64,000 bases of DNA from contig JBQDZM010000003.1 in assembly GCA_052108535.1 (NCBI GenBank), positions 81,722 to 145,721 of the forward strand. Reading direction: 5' to 3'. The position numbers were made by a program, and so were the translations under genes. This stretch comes from Galactobacter sp052108535. GTDB lineage: Bacteria; Actinomycetota; Actinomycetes; Actinomycetales; Micrococcaceae. The notes under the pieces were generated by a model. It worked only from the letters and a program-made list of their open reading frames with translations. It searched no databases and was not told where the DNA came from. Shown piece by piece: positions 42,261 to 51,089 of this stretch (positions within the stretch are counted from its first letter, which is position 1; each line of letters begins with the position of its first letter).

Positions 42261-45200
42261 CGCTCCTCCTCCCCGGTTCGTGTGCTGGTCATGATGTCCG
42301 ACGGCGGTGGCGACTTCGCCACCACCGGCACCGCGCCGGTGGCCGGCGCGATATCCGCGACCACGACGTCGCGGCGATGGTCGAGTTCGGCACCCAAGGA
42401 GGTCAGGACGTCGAGCACAAGCCCAAGCACCACCAGGTACACGCCGATGTCGAAGGCCGTTCCGGTGACGAAGGTGTGCCAACCGAAGAACCAGAAGTCG
42501 AAGTAGGCCGACTGGAAGATGTGGCCACCGAAGAAGACCGGAGCCACCACCGTGAGTGCCGCGATCCCGAGGCCGGTACCCATCAGGGTGCCCGGTCCAA
42601 TCCGGATCGCCTCGAAGAGTTCCACGCGGCCGCCGGCCAGGTAACGCAGGGCCAGAGCCAGGCCAGCCACCAAACCGCCGGAGAAACCGCCGCCGGGGGT
42701 GTTGTGTCCCGTCAGCAGCAGGTACACAGAGATCAGCATCAGGGTGTGGAAGAGCAGCCTGGTGATGACCTCCACGATGATGGAACGGCGTTCAGGGGCC
42801 AACGTCTTACCCGCAACGAGCCAGTTGTTCCGCGGCTCGTCCTCCGCCACGGACCCAAACACCTTGGCGATACGGTGACGGGTTCCACGGTTCAGGCTGC
42901 GGTCCACGCTGCCCACCGGGATCTCGCGGCGGCTGGGAACGCGGTCCCCACGGCCCGTCACGAAGATGAGCGAGGCGACGCCCGTGGCCGCGGCCGCGAG
43001 CACCGTGATCTCACCGAAGGTATCCCAACCACGCAGATCCACCAGGGTCACGTTGATGATGTTCTTCCCGTGCCCGCCGAGGAAGGCCAGATCAGGCATC
43101 GACAACGAGATGGGGTCTGCCGTCCGGGAACCCATGGCAAGAGCGGCCACCGCCACAACCACGACGGCGAACCCAACGGAGATGATGATCCGAACCAACC
43201 GGTTCCCGGGCCGGGCCTGCTTGCGGCTGCCAGGTTCACGTTTGCCGTCCATCCGGGCGGGCAACACGCGCAAAGCCAACACGATCGCGATGAGAGACAC
43301 CGTCTCCACCAACAACTGCGTGACCGCGAGATCGGGTGCTCCCTGGAAAGCGAAGAGCGCAGCCATGCCGTAACCGGTCACCGAAACCATCAGCACGGCC
43401 ATGAAACGCTTGTTGGCCCGCACCGCGCCGATGGCGCCAGCGACCATGCACGCTCCGATGAAGACCTGGACCAGGCTGTCCGCCCAGACGATCTGGTTTC
43501 CGCTTGGCCACGTGAGGTCCAGCATCAGGCCGGCGGCCAACGGAGCCACCATGGCCACCGCCACGATCACCAACACGTAGTAGCTCAGCTGACCGCGCTG
43601 CACGGTACCCGTGACCCAGCAGGCCACCCGGTCCACGCCGGAGAGGCAGGCTTGGTAGGCCCGGCTCGCTGAGAGCGGGAACTCCATCTTGGCCTGGATC
43701 TTCTCGACCGGCTTGCGGATCAGGAAGAGACCGGCGCCGAGCGCAATGACGATGGCGCTCAGACCGAGCGGAAGTGTGAAGCCGTGCCACAGGGCCAGAT
43801 GCTCAAGGTGGACCCTGTGGCCGGGCGTCCCGAGCGATTGGGCGTAGTGCTCCAGGGCAGGCGAGACCCGCCCGGGCAGCAGGCCAAGCGCCAAGGAGCA
43901 GGCCGTGAGCAGCAGAATCGGCGCGATCATCCAGAACGGAGTGGCGTGACTCGGCGTGATGGCCACACCAGGCTTGGTCGCGAAGGCGCCCCAGACGAAG
44001 CGTGCGGAATAGGCAAAGGTCAGAATGGAGCCGAGCACCACCACGGCGATCACGCCGGCGGCGCCGGCTGAACTGAACCCCGCGTCGTGAGGCAGCTCCA
44101 CCAAGGCACCCAAGACGGATTCCTTGGCCACAAATCCCAGCAGCGGCGGGAAGCCCGCCATGGACGCTGCTGAGAAACAGGCCGCCGCGAAGAGCCACGG
44201 GTTGGAACGCCACAAGCCGGAGAGCCCGCGCAGGTCACGCGTACACGTTCCGTGGTCGATGGCGCCAACGATCAGGAAGAGCGCCGACTTGAACAGCGCG
44301 TGCCCCACCACCAAGGCCAAACCGGCCAGTGCCGCGGCCGGCGTCCCGAAGCCCACCACCAGAACCATCAGGCCCAGCTGGGACACCGTGCCGTAGGCGA
44401 GCACCAATTTGATGTCGTGTTGACGAAGCGCTCTCCAACCACCCACCAGCAGCGTGGCCAGTCCAAGGGTGATGACGATGACCTGCCACGCTGATTCGCC
44501 CGCGTACCCGGGGGCCAGACGTGCCACGAGGTACACGCCGGCCTTCACCATCGCGGCCGCGTGGAGGTAAGCGGAGACCGGGGTCGGCGCAGCCATGGCG
44601 CCCGGGAGCCAGAAGTGCAGTGGCACCAGTGCCGACTTGGAGACGGCACCCGCCAGGACTAGCACCAACGAAGTGGAGACGAGTGCGGATCCGCTCAGTT
44701 CAGGGGCGGCTGCGACGATGTCGCTGAAATGCGTGCTCCCGGCGGCCACAGAGAGACCGATCAGACCGACCAGGAGGGCCAAACCGCCAGCCGTGGTCAG
44801 GATCAAGGCCTGCAGCGCCGAGGAACGGGCCTTGTGGTCGGCGCGGGTGAAACCGATCAGCAGGTAAGAAAGGATGGTGGTGAATTCCCAGAAGACGAAC
44901 ATCACGATGACGTCCTCGGCCATCACCAGGCCGAACATCGCACCCGTGAACGCGGTCAGGGAACCTGCGAATCCGGGAAGGCCTTCCTCGCCCCCGTGGA
45001 AGTACTTTGCACAGTAGGCCAGCACCAGGGCCCCCACCCCGAGCACCAGCAGTGCGAGGACGGCAGAGAGCGCGTCCATCCTGAAATCGATCCCCACCCC
45101 CAATTGAGGAATCCAGTTGAGGTTGAAGGTGGGCGGGGCATGCCCACCCTGGTTCGTCGCCAGGGGCTCCGACTTGAGCACGCGAGGCAATTGCGTGGCG

Positions 45201-45322
45201 ACCCAGACCGCCCCAGCTGCGGGGAAGAGCGCCAGCACCAGAAACGCCTTGGGGCCCATCCTGTTGACGAGCGGAGGCGCGATCAGCCCCGCTAGCAGCA
45301 ACATGATGAGAATCTCCGGCAC
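42257..45322 (-). CDS. mnhA: Na+/H+ antiporter subunit A (A/B fusion)
   Basis: 1021 aa. N-terminal 600 residues are NuoL/MrpA-like (FWEFTTILSYLLIGFTRADH, LVPLHFWLPGAMAAPTPVSAY), then DUF4040 and, near the C-terminus, the MnhB domain (LLLTGHNTPGGGFSGGLVAGL). So six genes give all seven Mrp functions, as in other actinobacteria. GTG start 45322. The complex exchanges Na+ (or K+) for H+ and supports pH and salt homeostasis. Divergent from an ATG22-like MFS gene. Confidence 0.93.
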   Translation of the reverse strand: MPEILIMLLLAGLIAPPLVNRMGPKAFLVLALFPAAGAVWVATQLPRVLKSEPLATNQGGHAPPTFNLNWIPQLGVGIDFRMDALSAVLALLVLGVGALVLAYCAKYFHGGEEGLPGFAGSLTAFTGAMFGLVMAEDVIVMFVFWEFTTILSYLLIGFTRADHKARSSALQALILTTAGGLALLVGLIGLSVAAGSTHFSDIVAAAPELSGSALVSTSLVLVLAGAVSKSALVPLHFWLPGAMAAPTPVSAYLHAAAMVKAGVYLVARLAPGYAGESAWQVIVITLGLATLLVGGWRALRQHDIKLVLAYGTVSQLGLMVLVVGFGTPAAALAGLALVVGHALFKSALFLIVGAIDHGTCTRDLRGLSGLWRSNPWLFAAACFSAASMAGFPPLLGFVAKESVLGALVELPHDAGFSSAGAAGVIAVVVLGSILTFAYSARFVWGAFATKPGVAITPSHATPFWMIAPILLLTACSLALGLLPGRVSPALEHYAQSLGTPGHRVHLEHLALWHGFTLPLGLSAIVIALGAGLFLIRKPVEKIQAKMEFPLSASRAYQACLSGVDRVACWVTGTVQRGQLSYYVLVIVAVAMVAPLAAGLMLDLTWPSGNQIVWADSLVQVFIGACMVAGAIGAVRANKRFMAVLMVSVTGYGMAALFAFQGAPDLAVTQLLVETVSLIAIVLALRVLPARMDGKREPGSRKQARPGNRLVRIIISVGFAVVVVAVAALAMGSRTADPISLSMPDLAFLGGHGKNIINVTLVDLRGWDTFGEITVLAAAATGVASLIFVTGRGDRVPSRREIPVGSVDRSLNRGTRHRIAKVFGSVAEDEPRNNWLVAGKTLAPERRSIIVEVITRLLFHTLMLISVYLLLTGHNTPGGGFSGGLVAGLALALRYLAGGRVELFEAIRIGPGTLMGTGLGIAALTVVAPVFFGGHIFQSAYFDFWFFGWHTFVTGTAFDIGVYLVVLGLVLDVLTSLGAELDHRRDVVVADIAPATGAVPVVAKSPPPSDIMTSTRTGEEER

Positions 45323-45446
45323 GGTGCGCACGCTCCTTGTCGTCGGGGGATCCACCCGGCGGCCGCCTGCGACGTACCAACAGGCCCAAAAAAGACCACA
45401 CGAGTGGGTAGTCCATTCTACACGGAACACAATATCGTTTGATGAC

Positions 45447-46778
45447 ATGAGTGATACAGTCCGGCCGGCTGCCGAAGGCGCCCCCAGAGAGCGGTTACAC
45501 CTGGATCGAAAGATCGTTTCCTGGGCGCTGTGGGACGCGGGCTCCGCGGCCGTCAATGCCGTGATGACCACGTTCGTGTTCACGGTGTACCTGACGTCCT
45601 CCCTCTTTGGCGACAAGGACGCCAACACCTCTGCACTGTCCACCGGTATGACCATCACCGGTGTGGTCATCGCACTCGTGGCCCCCGTGCTGGGATTGCG
45701 TTCGGACCGGGGTGGCCGCCGCAAGTTCTGGCTCGCGGTCTATACGGGCGTCATCGTGGTTGCCTGCGGGCTGTGCTTCTTTGTCCAGCCGTCTCACGCC
45801 TACCTGTGGTTGGGCATCATCCTGCTGTGCATGGCGACCCTGGGCGGGGAACTGGCCAGCGTCAACTACTACGCGATGCTGCCGCAGATCTCCTCACCCG
45901 CCACCATGGGGCGCGTCTCCGGGTTCGGCTGGTCCTTCGGTTACTTCGGCGGGATCGTAGCCCTGTCCCTGGTGCTGTTCCTCTTCGTCCAGCCGGTCTT
46001 CGACTGGCCGGGAGCGTCCGACGAGAACGGGCTGAACCTACGCTTGGTCGCCGTCTTCTGCGCAGTGTGGACCTTGGCATTCTCCCTGCCGGTTTTCTTC
46101 GCGGTACCGGAGGTCGATGCGGTGCCTGGGCCCAAACGGTCCGTCCTGGCCTCCTACGCCGAGCTCGGTCGGGTCATTGCCAAGTTCTGGCGTGAGGACC
46201 GCAGCACCCTGTACTTCCTTGGGGCGCAGGCCGTGTATCGCGACGGGCTGGCAGCGGTGTTCACCTTCGGCGGCGTCATCGCTGCCACCGTGTTCGGCAT
46301 GAGCCAGACCGACGTGATCATCTTCGCGATCGCTGGGAACGTGGTGGCCGCACTCGGGGCGCTGGCGGGCGGCTGGCTGGAGGACCGCGTGGGACCCAGG
46401 GCCGTCATCACGTTCTGCTTGGCCGGACTCATCCTGACGGGCGTCGGGATCTTCTTCTCCCCCGGAGCGTCAGGATTCTGGATCTGCGGGCTGGTGATGT
46501 GTGCCCTCGTTGGGCCGGCTCAGGCGTCTTCCCGGTCGTTCCTCGCCAAACGAGCCACACCCCACACCGCCGGCGAACTCTTTGGCCTCTACACCACCAC
46601 GGGGCGGGCGGTGTCCTTCCTGGCCCCGGCCCTGTTCACCCTGGGTGCCGTGCTCGCCAAGGCCGCTGGTGTCACGGGCGAGGGCAACGCGACACGCTAC
46701 GGCGTGCTCGGCATCGTCGTGGTGCTGGCGCTCGGGCTCGTCCTGTTCTGGTTGGGCCGCGAACGCCGGAGCGCTTGA
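45447..46778 (+). CDS. ATG22/UMF1-family MFS transporter
   Basis: 443 aa, about 12 TM helices. VSWALWDAGSAAVNAVMTTFVF near the N-terminus is the family signature; LRSDRGGRRK is the loop-2 MFS motif and GAEL-like FLAKRATPHTAGELFGLYTTTG region lies near the C-terminus. Bacterial substrate unknown. ATG 45447; a TATCGT hexamer 8 nt upstream suggests leaderless translation. Confidence 0.85.
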   Translation: MSDTVRPAAEGAPRERLHLDRKIVSWALWDAGSAAVNAVMTTFVFTVYLTSSLFGDKDANTSALSTGMTITGVVIALVAPVLGLRSDRGGRRKFWLAVYTGVIVVACGLCFFVQPSHAYLWLGIILLCMATLGGELASVNYYAMLPQISSPATMGRVSGFGWSFGYFGGIVALSLVLFLFVQPVFDWPGASDENGLNLRLVAVFCAVWTLAFSLPVFFAVPEVDAVPGPKRSVLASYAELGRVIAKFWREDRSTLYFLGAQAVYRDGLAAVFTFGGVIAATVFGMSQTDVIIFAIAGNVVAALGALAGGWLEDRVGPRAVITFCLAGLILTGVGIFFSPGASGFWICGLVMCALVGPAQASSRSFLAKRATPHTAGELFGLYTTTGRAVSFLAPALFTLGAVLAKAAGVTGEGNATRYGVLGIVVVLALGLVLFWLGRERRSA

Positions 46779-46814
46779 TCGGACTGTGAGCCGGGATCGG
46801 TCCGGCAGACGGGA

Positions 46815-47396
46815 TCAGTCCGGCAACTGCGTCTGATGGAAATTCAGGTGCGAACGCGACGCCGTGGGGCCACGCTGGCCCATGTAGCGGTTGAGATTAT
46901 CCCCGGTTCCATACGGATGTTCCGCCGGCGAGGACAGCCGGAAGAAGCACAACTGACCGATCTTGGAGCCCGGCCACAGTTTGATGGGCAGAGTCGCGAC
47001 GTTGGAGAGCTCCAGCGTGACGTGCCCAGTGAATCCCGGGTCCACAAACCCTGCCGTGGAATGGGTCAAGAGCCCCAGCCTGCCCAGGGAACTCTTGCCC
47101 TCAAGGCGCGCAGCCACGTCGTCGGGCAGCGTGACCTGCTCATAGGTGGAGCCGAGCACAAACTCCCCCGGATGCAACACGAACGGTTCATCCGGTGCCA
47201 CCTCGACGAGCCGCGTCAGCTCCGGCTGGTCCTGCGAAGGGTCGATGTGTGCGTACTTGTGGTTGTCGAAAAGCCGGAAGAACCGGTCGATGCGCACGTC
47301 CACGGAGGACGGCTGGATCATCGAGGCGTCCAGCGGATCCAGGCGGATCCGGTCGGCAGCTAGTTCGGCACGAATGTCACGGTCTGAGAGGAGCAC
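46815..47396 (-). CDS. dcd: dCTP deaminase
   Basis: 193 aa trimeric enzyme making dUTP (or dUMP in bifunctional forms) for thymidylate synthesis. Signatures: MLLSDRDIRAELAADRIRLD-like start, SSVDVRIDRFFR, EGKSSLGRLGLLTHSTAGFVDPGF with the catalytic Glu and Ser/Arg. GTG start 47396; TAGTTT hexamer lies 6 nt upstream, so leaderless. Confidence 0.95.
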   Translation of the reverse strand: MLLSDRDIRAELAADRIRLDPLDASMIQPSSVDVRIDRFFRLFDNHKYAHIDPSQDQPELTRLVEVAPDEPFVLHPGEFVLGSTYEQVTLPDDVAARLEGKSSLGRLGLLTHSTAGFVDPGFTGHVTLELSNVATLPIKLWPGSKIGQLCFFRLSSPAEHPYGTGDNLNRYMGQRGPTASRSHLNFHQTQLPD

Positions 47397-47402
47397 GCCC
47401 CC

Positions 47403-47408
47403 AAACTA
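47403..47408 (-). promoter_or_regulatory. -10 element of dcd, leaderless
   Basis: TAGTTT on the minus strand, 6 nt before the GTG start. Confidence 0.4.
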
Positions 47409-47434
47409 CCGCCTGCACGCACTGAAGTGCGTGT

Positions 47435-47440
47435 TAATGT
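47435..47440 (+). promoter_or_regulatory. -10 element of lipoprotein gene, leaderless
   Basis: TAATGT ends 6 nt before the ATG at 47447. Confidence 0.4.
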
Positions 47441-47446
47441 CCGTGC

Positions 47447-48361
47447 ATGCGCATCACTGCCTTGGCCCTGGCGTCTGCAGCGGCAACGCTCCTGGTCGGC
47501 GTCACCGGCTGCACCGACGCCAAACCCAAGGGTGTGGAGGCCACCGACACCACCCAGGAGGACGGCCTTTCGCAGCTCCTGGCCCAGGTTCCCGCCACCA
47601 TCGGGGACAACACCAGCATCACGTACAGCGCGGAATCGGTCCTGGCCAAGGACGACGCGCTCTCCGAACCCGCGCAAGGGGTCAGGGGCATGGGAGCCGG
47701 GTCGTTGACCAAGTACGTCACGTTGTTGAAGGACGACCTCTCCATCGACATTCTCCAGGCCGATGCGGTGGTCACAGTGGGCCAAGAACCGCAGCAGGTC
47801 ACCGTGATTCGCGGCGGGCAAGATGCCGAAGCCATCACTGCGGCCGCCAAGGAGCACGGCTGGACCGGAGATGAGGTCTTGAGCCAGGACATGGACTTGA
47901 AGAGCAGCGTCCTGACCACCAGCGTGGGACACATCCTGGCCAAAGGTGACTCCGTGATCCTGGGAGGCCAGAGCGCAGACCTCACCGCGAAGCCGGGAAA
48001 GGTTCCCGAATCCGTGGAGTCGCTAGCGACCTGCCTGGGAGACTCCCCCGCTGCGAGCTTCGCGGCGAGCGCTTCTGCCCCCACCGCCGCAGGTTTGAAA
48101 GCAGGTTCACCCTTGTCCGGTGTCCTCTGTGCCTACGCGTCCGATCCGGATCAGGCCGAGGCTCTGGGGCGCTCCGTCCAGGACAGCGTGGACAACGACC
48201 TCAGCAACACCGGGACCCCCTACGGCTCCCTCCTCACCGTGGAGGACCTCAGCCATCCCACAGCGACCACGAGCAGGGTCGAGGTCGGCTTCACGGAAGG
48301 TAGGCCCCCGGGTCTGCTCTGGCAGATGCAACAGCGTCGCGATCTTCCTGGCCTGGACTGA
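47447..48361 (+). CDS. lipoprotein of unknown function
   Basis: 304 aa. Signal peptide with lipobox VTGC (Cys about 22). The rest is soluble; repeated acidic/Thr-rich N-part and two cysteines (LATCLGD, GVLCAYAS). No recognised domain. Followed 11 nt later by the VanY-type peptidase gene, so the two may be cotranscribed and both act in the envelope. Confidence 0.65.
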   Translation: MRITALALASAAATLLVGVTGCTDAKPKGVEATDTTQEDGLSQLLAQVPATIGDNTSITYSAESVLAKDDALSEPAQGVRGMGAGSLTKYVTLLKDDLSIDILQADAVVTVGQEPQQVTVIRGGQDAEAITAAAKEHGWTGDEVLSQDMDLKSSVLTTSVGHILAKGDSVILGGQSADLTAKPGKVPESVESLATCLGDSPAASFAASASAPTAAGLKAGSPLSGVLCAYASDPDQAEALGRSVQDSVDNDLSNTGTPYGSLLTVEDLSHPTATTSRVEVGFTEGRPPGLLWQMQQRRDLPGLD

Positions 48362-48372
48362 GGCCCCTGCAC

Positions 48373-49203
48373 GTGCCAAGCACTAGCCGTCCGCTCCAGG
48401 TCAACAGACCGGGCGCCCTCCTGCGCATCATCATCGGCCTCTGCATCGTGGTCATCATGGCCTCGATCACCATCATCGCCGTGAAGCTCGGGGCCCGAGG
48501 CCACGACTCCTCTGCGAAGCCCACCAACGCACCGGAGCAGGCGACTAACGCTCCAGCCCAGCCAACCGCCACCCCGCAGCCCACCGGATCTGCGGAACCC
48601 ACCGTCGGCACCTTCGCCGCGCCTAAGACCACCAAAGCTGCCGGACACCGCACCGCCCCCACGAATCCCGCCGATCTGGGCGTGCTCGTCAACAAGGAGC
48701 ACCCACTGCAGCCGTCTACCTACGCACCTGGGGACCTGGCGAGCTTGGGAGACGAGAAGTTGCGCAAGCAGGCGGCCACGGCTCTGCGCAAACTGCTCGC
48801 CGATGCACAAAAGGATGGGCACCCCCTGATGTTGCTCTCCGGCTATCGCTCGGCGGAACGCCAAGAAACCCTCCACCAGAACTATGTGGAGATCAATGGG
48901 CAGAGCAAGGCCGAACGGTTCTCCGCGCGCGCGGGCCAGAGCGAGCATCAGACGGGCCTCGCGGCCGACGTGGGAAACGGGAAATGCGACGTTAAGGTCT
49001 GCTTCGGCACCACCGATGCGGGTAAGTGGGTGGCCGAGCACGCCCACGAGTACGGGTTCATCGTCCGCTACCCCAAGGGTCAGGAAAAGGTCACCGGCTA
49101 CGACTACGAGCCCTGGCACCTGCGCTTCCTGGGCACTGAGCTCACCGAGGACTACGTGGCCTCGGGAGCCAAGACGCTTGAGGAGTACTACGGCATCAAG
49201 TGA
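48373..49203 (+). CDS. VanY-type D-alanyl-D-alanine carboxypeptidase
   Basis: 276 aa. One N-terminal TM helix (LLRIIIGLCIVVIMASITII), a Pro/Thr/Ala-rich linker, then the peptidase M15B domain: LLSGYRSAERQE, SEHQTGLAADV with zinc ligands His and Asp, and EPWHLRF with the third ligand. Trims terminal D-Ala from peptidoglycan stem peptides outside the membrane. GTG start; lacks a strong ribosome site. Confidence 0.88.
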   Translation: MPSTSRPLQVNRPGALLRIIIGLCIVVIMASITIIAVKLGARGHDSSAKPTNAPEQATNAPAQPTATPQPTGSAEPTVGTFAAPKTTKAAGHRTAPTNPADLGVLVNKEHPLQPSTYAPGDLASLGDEKLRKQAATALRKLLADAQKDGHPLMLLSGYRSAERQETLHQNYVEINGQSKAERFSARAGQSEHQTGLAADVGNGKCDVKVCFGTTDAGKWVAEHAHEYGFIVRYPKGQEKVTGYDYEPWHLRFLGTELTEDYVASGAKTLEEYYGIK

Positions 49204-49271
49204 GCCCACCCTGTAGCGTGGAACCTGCCGTGGCCAAGTGGCCACAAACGATCTCTGAACCAGGAGCGTGC

Positions 49272-49724
49272 ATGACCGAGCAGCCGCAGGACTCCGAGCA
49301 GCCCAACGAAGACATCATGACCCCGTTCAACGATGTGGAGCGGGCCATCGTTGAAGGATCCGAGGGCAAACTCTCCAACAATGACGTCCTCGCGAAGATC
49401 GCGTCCTCCAGCCTCTTCTTCCTCTCCACGGAGAAGATCGAGGACAAGACCCAGAACGTCATGCCGCTGATCCTGAAGGGCCCCGAGGAGAAGCACTTCC
49501 TGGCCCTGTTCACGCACCCCGAGCGCGTGGCACAGCAGTTCATCGACTCCGCCCCGTACGCCGTGTCCATCCCCGGCGCGGAGGCCTTCAAGCAGGCCGG
49601 TTCCCTGGGCGTGACCATCAATCCGGGTCACCCGATCGGGCTGATGCTTGATGCGTCGAACGTGGCCACCATCCAGGGGCTGCTGGCGGACGCACCTGAG
49701 GACGAAGGCCCCGCAGGCGCCTGA
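49272..49724 (+). CDS. SseB-like protein
   Basis: 150 aa, SseB N-terminal domain: NDVERAIVEGSEGKLSNND at the start, FFLSTEKIEDKTQNVMPLIL, and LALFTHPERVAQQF. Such proteins have been linked to type III chaperone-like or ribosome-associated roles in other bacteria, but the actinobacterial function is unknown. ATG 49272 with CAGGAGC ribosome site. Confidence 0.7.
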   Translation: MTEQPQDSEQPNEDIMTPFNDVERAIVEGSEGKLSNNDVLAKIASSSLFFLSTEKIEDKTQNVMPLILKGPEEKHFLALFTHPERVAQQFIDSAPYAVSIPGAEAFKQAGSLGVTINPGHPIGLMLDASNVATIQGLLADAPEDEGPAGA

Positions 49725-49742
49725 GTCCGCTCATGACCGTGA

Positions 49743-49774
49743 GGGGTGGGGCCCGATTGGACGGACCCCACCCC
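49743..49774 (+). terminator. hairpin after SseB-like gene
   Basis: A 9-bp stem GGGGTGGGG/CCCCACCCC with a 14-nt loop, upstream of the tRNA gene. Confidence 0.6.
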
Positions 49775-49821
49775 GCCCGGGTTATGCTTATCTTGTCTGG
49801 GCCGGAATCCGGTTCATTTTC

Positions 49822-49892
49822 GCGGCTGTAGCTCAATGGTAGAGCGCACGCTTCCCAAGCCTGATACGCGGGTTCGATTCCCGTCAGCCGCT
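49822..49892 (+). tRNA. tRNA-Gly (anticodon CCC)
   Basis: 71 nt. Acceptor GCGGCTG pairs with CAGCCGC, discriminator T; D-arm GCTC/GAGC; anticodon loop TTCCCAA at 49852-49858; T-arm CGGGTTCGATTCCCG. CCA is not encoded. The middle pair of the anticodon stem (49849 with 49861) is C opposite C. Confidence 0.95.
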
Positions 49893-50028
49893 CTCAACCC
49901 CACAACTTGGGTCCAGTGACCGCAAACTCTGGCCTCGCACCGCTTTCCATGAGAAGGCGGAGGCGGGGCCTTCGTGTTTCTCGATTCGGTCCCCTGAACG
50001 GGAATTCGCTGGTCAGGAAAGGTGTTGC

Positions 50029-50958
50029 ATGTACGGCGTCCTGGAGGGCTTTGCGGCCATTTGGTTGGTCATCCTCACCGGCTACATCGTCGGCAGGATG
50101 GGTCTGCTCGGTCCGCACGGGCGTGAGGTGCTCAACGTCCTCACCTTCTCGGTGGCGTCACCTGCCCTGCTGTTCACCACCATCGCCAAGGCCGATCCGT
50201 ACAGCGTGCTTGGCCCCCAGCTCGCCGTTGCTTCCCTCTCCGCCGGTGTGGTGCTCGTGATCTACTGGTTCGCCACCCGCTGGTGGCTGCGCCGCGATGC
50301 CGGGGAACGCACCATCGGGGCCATGTCGGCTTCCACTGTGAACTCCGCGAATTTAGGGTTGCCGATCGCCACCTACGTTCTCGGTGATCCAGCTTGGGCC
50401 GCGCCGGTGCTGTTGTTCCAATTGGCCATCTTCACCCCCCTGAACCTCTCCATGATGGACGCAGCGACGCAACGCGCGGGCAAGGGAGTCAAGGGTGTCC
50501 TGAAGGGCATCGTCACCAACCCGATGATCATCGGTTCCCTGGCAGGGCTCGCCGTGAGCCTGCTCGGGTGGCACGTGCCCACCATCATCTGGACCCCGTT
50601 GGACGTCCTGGCCGGTGCAGCGGTTCCGGCCATGCTGCTGGCCTTCGGGATCTCCTTGGTGGGTTCCCGCCCCCTGCAGAAGAACCTGGGCCGCCGTCGG
50701 GACGTGTGGACGGCAGTGGGCCTGAAGTTGCTGATCCATCCTCTGATCGCATGGCTGATGGCCACGCTGATCTTCGGCATGGATTCGGAGCACACCTACA
50801 TCGCCGTGATCCTGGCTTGCCTCCCCACGGCTCAGAACATCTTCGTCAACGCCTCCCGCTACGGATCGGGGGTCACCATCGCCAAGGACACTGTGCTCGT
50901 CACCTCCGTGCTCGGCATCCCCGCGATGTTCGCCGTGGCGGCCCTCCTGGGCGGCTGA
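50029..50958 (+). CDS. AEC family transporter
   Basis: 309 aa with about 10 TM helices, auxin efflux carrier-like family. STVNSANLGLPIATYVLGD near residue 105 and VPAMLLAFGISLVGSRPL near 205 are family features. Possible substrates are organic acids such as malate; not determinable here. ATG 50029 with GGAAAGG ribosome site. Confidence 0.85.
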   Translation: MYGVLEGFAAIWLVILTGYIVGRMGLLGPHGREVLNVLTFSVASPALLFTTIAKADPYSVLGPQLAVASLSAGVVLVIYWFATRWWLRRDAGERTIGAMSASTVNSANLGLPIATYVLGDPAWAAPVLLFQLAIFTPLNLSMMDAATQRAGKGVKGVLKGIVTNPMIIGSLAGLAVSLLGWHVPTIIWTPLDVLAGAAVPAMLLAFGISLVGSRPLQKNLGRRRDVWTAVGLKLLIHPLIAWLMATLIFGMDSEHTYIAVILACLPTAQNIFVNASRYGSGVTIAKDTVLVTSVLGIPAMFAVAALLGG

Positions 50959-50966
50959 GGGCTCTC

Positions 50967-51036
50967 CCAGGGCCGAGTTTCCACACACGGGCCGCCTTCT
51001 ACTATGCGTAAAGGCGGCCTGGGCGTGGATCGTGGT
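50967..51036 (+). repeat. solo copy of the 18801-19132 repeat family
   Basis: CAGGGCCGAGTTTCCAC followed by a 9-bp stem GGCCGCCTT (50990-50998)/AAGGCGGCC (51011-51019) and a TGGATCGTGG end. Same order of parts as copy 3 of the tandem array 32 kb away. Located directly after the AEC transporter stop and may act as its terminator. Confidence 0.75.
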
Positions 51037-51089
51037 GCTCCAGAGCATTGCCGCAGTGCATGGGCAGCCCCTCAGTGGCCGACGGCGCC

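Noticed and set aside
49822..51036. tRNA-Gly as integration site of a genomic island
   Set aside because: No integrase, no repeated tRNA 3' end and ordinary gene content downstream.
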